Below the pieces are notes generated by a model. That model was not told the DNA's origin and did no database searches. It saw nothing but the letters and a program-made list of their open reading frames with translations. This document shows, in pieces, positions 5,378 to 7,521 of a stretch of 7,521 nt of DNA. Both the position numbers and the translations under genes were made by a program. Location of the stretch: contig JAPLCL010000372.1 in NCBI GenBank assembly GCA_026392265.1, positions 1-7,521 of the forward strand, given 5' to 3'. This DNA is from Actinomycetota bacterium. GTDB lineage: Bacteria > Actinomycetota > Thermoleophilia > UBA2241. Every line of letters begins with the position of its first letter. Position 1 is the stretch's first letter.

Positions 5378-5998
5378 TCAGTCGGCCGTCGGCGTAGCGC
5401 CGCCACGCGGCTTCCTGGCCGTCGGCTTCTTCGGCGCGGCCTTTTTGGGCGCCGGCTTCTTCGCGGCCGGCTTCTTCGCGGCCGGCTTCTTCGCGGCCGG
5501 CTTCCGTGGCGCCGCCTTCGCGGCCGCGGGCTTTTCAGCGGCGGCGGCCTCCTCGGCGACGGCCTCCTCCGCGGCAGGCTCCTCCGCGGCGGCCTCCTCG
5601 GCGGCGGGCTCCTCGGCGGCAGGCTCCTCCGCGGCAGGCTCCTCCGCGGCCTGTGGCCGCGCCCCTGGCGCGTTTCCCGCCAGATGCACGGCCTGCGCGT
5701 ACGCGAGTTGCATCTGCGCCAGCGTGGAGTGCAGGGCCAGGGTGTGGTCTTCCCCCAGCTCACGCTCCACGACCCCCAGGGTGGCGCGCAGGAGCTCGAT
5801 GGTCAGCCGTGCGTCGCCGAGGTCGCGCAGCTCGCTGGTCGCGTCCGTAAGACCCATCTTCTGATAGCCGAAGGTCACCAGGCCTTCCATCATGTCGTAG
5901 GCGAGATCGAAGGCGTGCAGGCTCTTCAGCTGCTCGCGGATGGCGCGGGCGCGCTCCTCGTCGGTCGGCGCGCCGCCGCTGCGCTGCTCGTCGCTCAT
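5378..5998 (-). CDS. DUF1844-like protein with Ala/Glu repeats and histone-H1-like tail
   Basis: A 206-residue protein in three parts. Residues 26-108 look like the small helical DUF1844 domain (AFDLAYDMMEGLVTFGYQKMG, then LGDARLTIELLRATLGVVE and LAQMQLAYAQAV). Residues 117-155 are an acidic EEPAA repeat. Residues 156-198 are a basic KKPAA tail like histone H1 or actinobacterial HU/H1-like proteins, rich in Lys, Pro and Ala. The basic tail suggests binding to nucleic acid or another polyanion, while the acidic block may shield it or hold a partner. The DUF1844 domain has no firmly assigned function. There is no membrane segment. The ATG overlaps the stop of the upstream ligase (ATGA) and has AGGAGG about 7 nt upstream, so translation is coupled. 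The domain call rests on pattern recognition; the tail is certain. Confidence 0.85.
   Translation of the reverse strand: MSDEQRSGGAPTDEERARAIREQLKSLHAFDLAYDMMEGLVTFGYQKMGLTDATSELRDLGDARLTIELLRATLGVVERELGEDHTLALHSTLAQMQLAYAQAVHLAGNAPGARPQAAEEPAAEEPAAEEPAAEEAAAEEPAAEEAVAEEAAAAEKPAAAKAAPRKPAAKKPAAKKPAAKKPAPKKAAPKKPTARKPRGGATPTAD
5451..5504. repeat. 15-bp tandem repeat coding for KKPAA
   Basis: Three identical copies of GCCGGCTTCTTCGCG (5451-5465, 5466-5480, 5481-5495) are followed by a 9-base partial copy to 5504. They lie inside the basic tail of the DUF1844-like gene and encode its KKPAA units. Exact identity at the DNA level suggests recent duplication by slippage. Confidence 0.9.
5546..5650. 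repeat. 15-bp tandem repeat coding for EEPAA/EEAAA
   Basis: Seven 15-bp units with the form AGGCTCCTCCGCGGC and variants (GGCCTCCTCGGCGGC and others) run without a gap. They encode the acidic Glu-Glu-Pro-Ala-Ala block. Copies at 5576-5590, 5621-5635 and 5636-5650 are identical; the others differ at a few positions, mostly C/G swaps, so this array looks older than the KKPAA one. Confidence 0.9.
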
Positions 5999-7185
5999 GC
6001 CTGATCCTCCTGCGTAGCTGCGGTTTCCTGAAGCGAGATCGCGTGGGCACGGCGCACCGTTCCGGCGAACACCTCGGGCAAAGTCTCACCCTCAAGATGA
6101 GCCTTTACCTGCTGCTGAGCGCCGTTCCCCTCGCGCAACATACGCTCGACGTCCTCGAGATGAGTCGTGAGCCCCAGAGCCTCGGCCTGCGGGGCCGAGA
6201 TCTCGATGAGATTCCGGATAGCGTCGGAGGCGGTGAGCTCCTCGCCCACCGCCCAGTCCACCAGCTTACCGTCCATGCCGTAGCGAATGGCCCGCCACAG
6301 GTTCTCTTCGACGTAGCGGGTGGGCAGGATCGGCAGCGGCATGCCCTCGTCATAGACCCGCGCCAGGTGAGCGATGAGACCCACGGTCAGCGCTGAGATG
6401 GCCAAGCTCTGCCAAGCCTCGGTCTGCGCGTCGCAGATGCGCACCTCGACGGTGCCAAAGCGGTGGTGGGGACGTACCGACCACCAGATCTGGGTGAACT
6501 CCTGGATGCAGTTGGCGTCGATGAGCTCCTCGTAGAAGCGGCGATGCTCCGCCCAGGTGCCAAACATGTCGGGGATGCCGCAGCGCGGGAACATGCGCAC
6601 GAACGTCTGCGTGCGTGCGGAGTGCAGCTGCGTCCACACACCCTCGATGAACGGCGAGTTGGCCGACAGGGCGAGCAGGTGCGGCAGGTAGGTGCGCAGC
6701 GCGTCGCAGACGGCTATGGCGCGGTCGCAGCCGCGCACGCCGACGTGTACGTGCGCCGCCCAGGTGTTGTTGCGCCAGGCGACGTATTTGAGCCTGTCCT
6801 CGACGAGCCGGTAGTGGGGCGTGTCGACGATCTGCTGGTCTTTCCACGGGGAGAAGGGATGCGTGCCCGTGGCGCCGAGGGCATAGCCCTCGCGGTCCGC
6901 GAGGGCGAAGAGCTCGTTGCGGTTGAGGAGTAGTTGCTTCGCCGCCTGCCCGAAGTGCAGCGTGCGCGGCGTGGACACCTCGATCTCCGAGCGGAGCAGC
7001 TCGCCGGCGATGCGCCCGTGCAGACGCTCGCCCGCCGCCTCGCGGAGGGCCTCGAAGCCCGGCGTGAGCTCGAGGGTCTCGGGGTCGAGGACGTGAAACT
7101 CCTCTTCGAGACCCAAGTCGAAGTCGAGGGCGTTCTCGAAGCGCGCCTCGACTTCCTCGAAATATGCGTTGTGATCGGCAGCCAT
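5995..7185 (-). CDS. GCS2-type carboxylate-amine ligase (YbdK-like glutamate-cysteine ligase family)
   Basis: A 396-residue cytoplasmic ATP-dependent ligase of the GCS2 family, which joins a carboxylate, usually the gamma-carboxyl of glutamate, to an amine through an acyl phosphate. The N-terminal strand LGLEEEFHVLDPETLELTP (24-42) carries the metal/ATP-binding glutamates. ELLRSEIEVSTP (62-73), GTHPF (107-111), AAHVHVGV (143-150), LALSANSPF (171-179) and GTVEVRICDAQT (244-255) follow in family order. The true substrates are unknown: YbdK has only weak glutamate-cysteine ligase activity, and EgtA of ergothioneine synthesis is a related group. No gshB, egtB or mycothiol genes are nearby to decide. 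The ATG has a modest GAAGGG ribosome site close upstream. It is coupled by ATGA to the DUF1844-like gene, so the two products may work together. The upstream corrinoid gene is separated by a terminator, so this is a new transcription unit. Confidence 0.9.
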   Translation of the reverse strand: MAADHNAYFEEVEARFENALDFDLGLEEEFHVLDPETLELTPGFEALREAAGERLHGRIAGELLRSEIEVSTPRTLHFGQAAKQLLLNRNELFALADREGYALGATGTHPFSPWKDQQIVDTPHYRLVEDRLKYVAWRNNTWAAHVHVGVRGCDRAIAVCDALRTYLPHLLALSANSPFIEGVWTQLHSARTQTFVRMFPRCGIPDMFGTWAEHRRFYEELIDANCIQEFTQIWWSVRPHHRFGTVEVRICDAQTEAWQSLAISALTVGLIAHLARVYDEGMPLPILPTRYVEENLWRAIRYGMDGKLVDWAVGEELTASDAIRNLIEISAPQAEALGLTTHLEDVERMLREGNGAQQQVKAHLEGETLPEVFAGTVRRAHAISLQETAATQEDQA

Positions 7186-7270
7186 GCGCCCTTCACTCTA
7201 CCGAACGGGGGCTCGATTCACACCTGTGGCCGCACGCCCCGAAGCGGTGTCACTGCGAAAGCCAGAGAAA
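7186..7270 (-). promoter_or_regulatory. Leader region of the ligase operon
   Basis: Between the terminator and the ligase ATG lies about 85 bp. On the minus strand TAGAGT (complement of 7195-7200) has the TAnnnT form of a -10 box, 9 nt before the ATG, which would give a very short leader. No convincing -35 hexamer is seen. Since the terminator ends the upstream unit, a promoter is expected here, but its position is a guess. Confidence 0.25.
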
Positions 7271-7300
7271 GGGGCGGCCGCGCTACCGCGCGGCCGCCCC
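7271..7300 (-). terminator. Strong intrinsic terminator after the corrinoid protein gene
   Basis: GGGGCGGCCGCGC (7271-7283) pairs perfectly over 13 bp with GCGCGGCCGCCCC (7288-7300) around a 4-nt loop. On the minus strand the stem is followed by TTTCTCT, a short T-rich stretch. It lies 33 bp after the stop codon of the corrinoid protein gene and should end that transcript before the ligase gene. Confidence 0.85.
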
Positions 7301-7333
7301 TGGTAAGCGCGGTTCTGCGGGAAAGGCTGTCTG

Positions 7334-7521
7334 TCAGCCCACCCCGAGGATGCTCTTGGCCGTGGCCACCGCCTCGATGGAGTCCTCGGCGTAGCCGTCG
7401 GAGCCGATCTCGTCGGCCCAGGCGCGGGTCGTGGGGGCGCCGCCGATCATCACCTTGACGTTCTCGCGCAGGCCGGCCACCTTGAGCGCCTCGATGGTCT
7501 TCTGCTGGTTGGGCATCGTCG
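7334..7521 (-). CDS. Methyltransferase corrinoid protein, C-terminal end (cut by window edge)
   Basis: The last 61 codons plus stop are present; the gene enters from the right edge, so the visible Met at 7514-7516 is internal. The sequence TMPNQQKTIEALK, then VKVMIGGAPTTRAWADEIGSDGYAEDS and AVATAKSILG is the typical end of the B12-binding domain of small corrinoid proteins (MtbC/MttC/MtmC type). These carry a methyl group between a substrate-specific methyltransferase and an acceptor methyltransferase. The GGAP loop and the GSDGYAEDS strand (usually GADGYAxDA) contact the lower side of the cofactor. The DxHxxG cobalt-ligand motif and the N-terminal cap helices are outside the window, so substrate class cannot be told. 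A homologous domain also occurs in methionine synthase, but ending right after this motif fits the short stand-alone proteins. Confidence 0.88.
   Translation of the reverse strand, partial: TMPNQQKTIEALKVAGLRENVKVMIGGAPTTRAWADEIGSDGYAEDSIEAVATAKSILGVG

Noticed and set aside
5451..5650. Short tandem repeats as a CRISPR array or mobile element
   Set aside because: Units are contiguous 15-mers with no spacers, in frame, and encode regular protein repeats.
5445..5864. Gly/Phe/Ala repeat protein on the plus strand (GFFAAGFFAA pattern)
   Set aside because: It is the mirror of the KKPAA/EEPAA repeats of the DUF1844-like gene, which has a coupled start and a strong ribosome site.
7325..7339. GGCTG-tctgt-CAGCC small inverted repeat at the stop of the corrinoid gene
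   Set aside because: Only five pairs, overlapping the coding end; the nearby 13-bp terminator explains the site better.
7514..7516. ATG as the start of a 60-residue small protein
   Set aside because: The sequence is the conserved C-terminal part of a B12-binding domain, with TMPN typical of its middle, so the frame continues beyond the window.

Overview
This is a GC-rich bacterial window (roughly two thirds G+C by eye) that is densely coded, with GTG starts on hom, lysA and the hydroxyacyl-CoA dehydrogenase and clear GGAGG-type ribosome sites on several genes. Codon use, gene content and the lysA-hom adjacency fit a high-GC Gram-positive lineage (Actinomycetota). The corrinoid genes hint at a metabolism that uses corrinoid-dependent methyl transfer, often found in anaerobes. 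The lineage is an inference; no rRNA or other marker is present.

Layout from left to right: (1) 1-3005, minus strand, reads lysA -> hom -> phosphofructokinase (its C-terminal part is cut by the left edge). Gaps are 36 and 17 bp, so this is probably one transcript. (2) 3080-4481, minus strand, reads 3-hydroxybutyryl-CoA dehydrogenase -> corrinoid adenosyltransferase (cobO), overlapping by 11 bp. A 12-bp perfect hairpin separates cobO from lysA. (3) 4482-4610 is a divergent control region with nested inverted repeats and TACCATGAG boxes facing outward at both ends. (4) 4611-5279, plus strand, is a DUF1638-family protein. (5) 5378-7185, minus strand, is a GCS2/YbdK-like carboxylate-amine ligase followed, with an ATGA overlap, by a DUF1844-like protein that has an Ala/Glu repeat and a histone-H1-like Lys/Pro/Ala tail. 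(6) 7334-7521, minus strand, is the C-terminal end of a methyltransferase-associated corrinoid protein, closed by a strong intrinsic terminator at 7271-7300.

Two themes run through it. The left part is core metabolism: the last step of lysine synthesis, the homoserine branch point, and a glycolytic kinase. The centre and right part repeatedly touch corrinoid (B12) chemistry: an adenosyltransferase, a DUF1638 protein of the type often found beside corrinoid methyltransferases, and a corrinoid carrier protein. There is no tRNA, rRNA, CRISPR array, insertion sequence or phage gene. I found no complete undescribed system. The best leads are the symmetrical divergent promoter/operator, the DUF1638 protein, and the DUF1844 protein with its acidic-then-basic tail coupled to a peptide-bond-type ligase.
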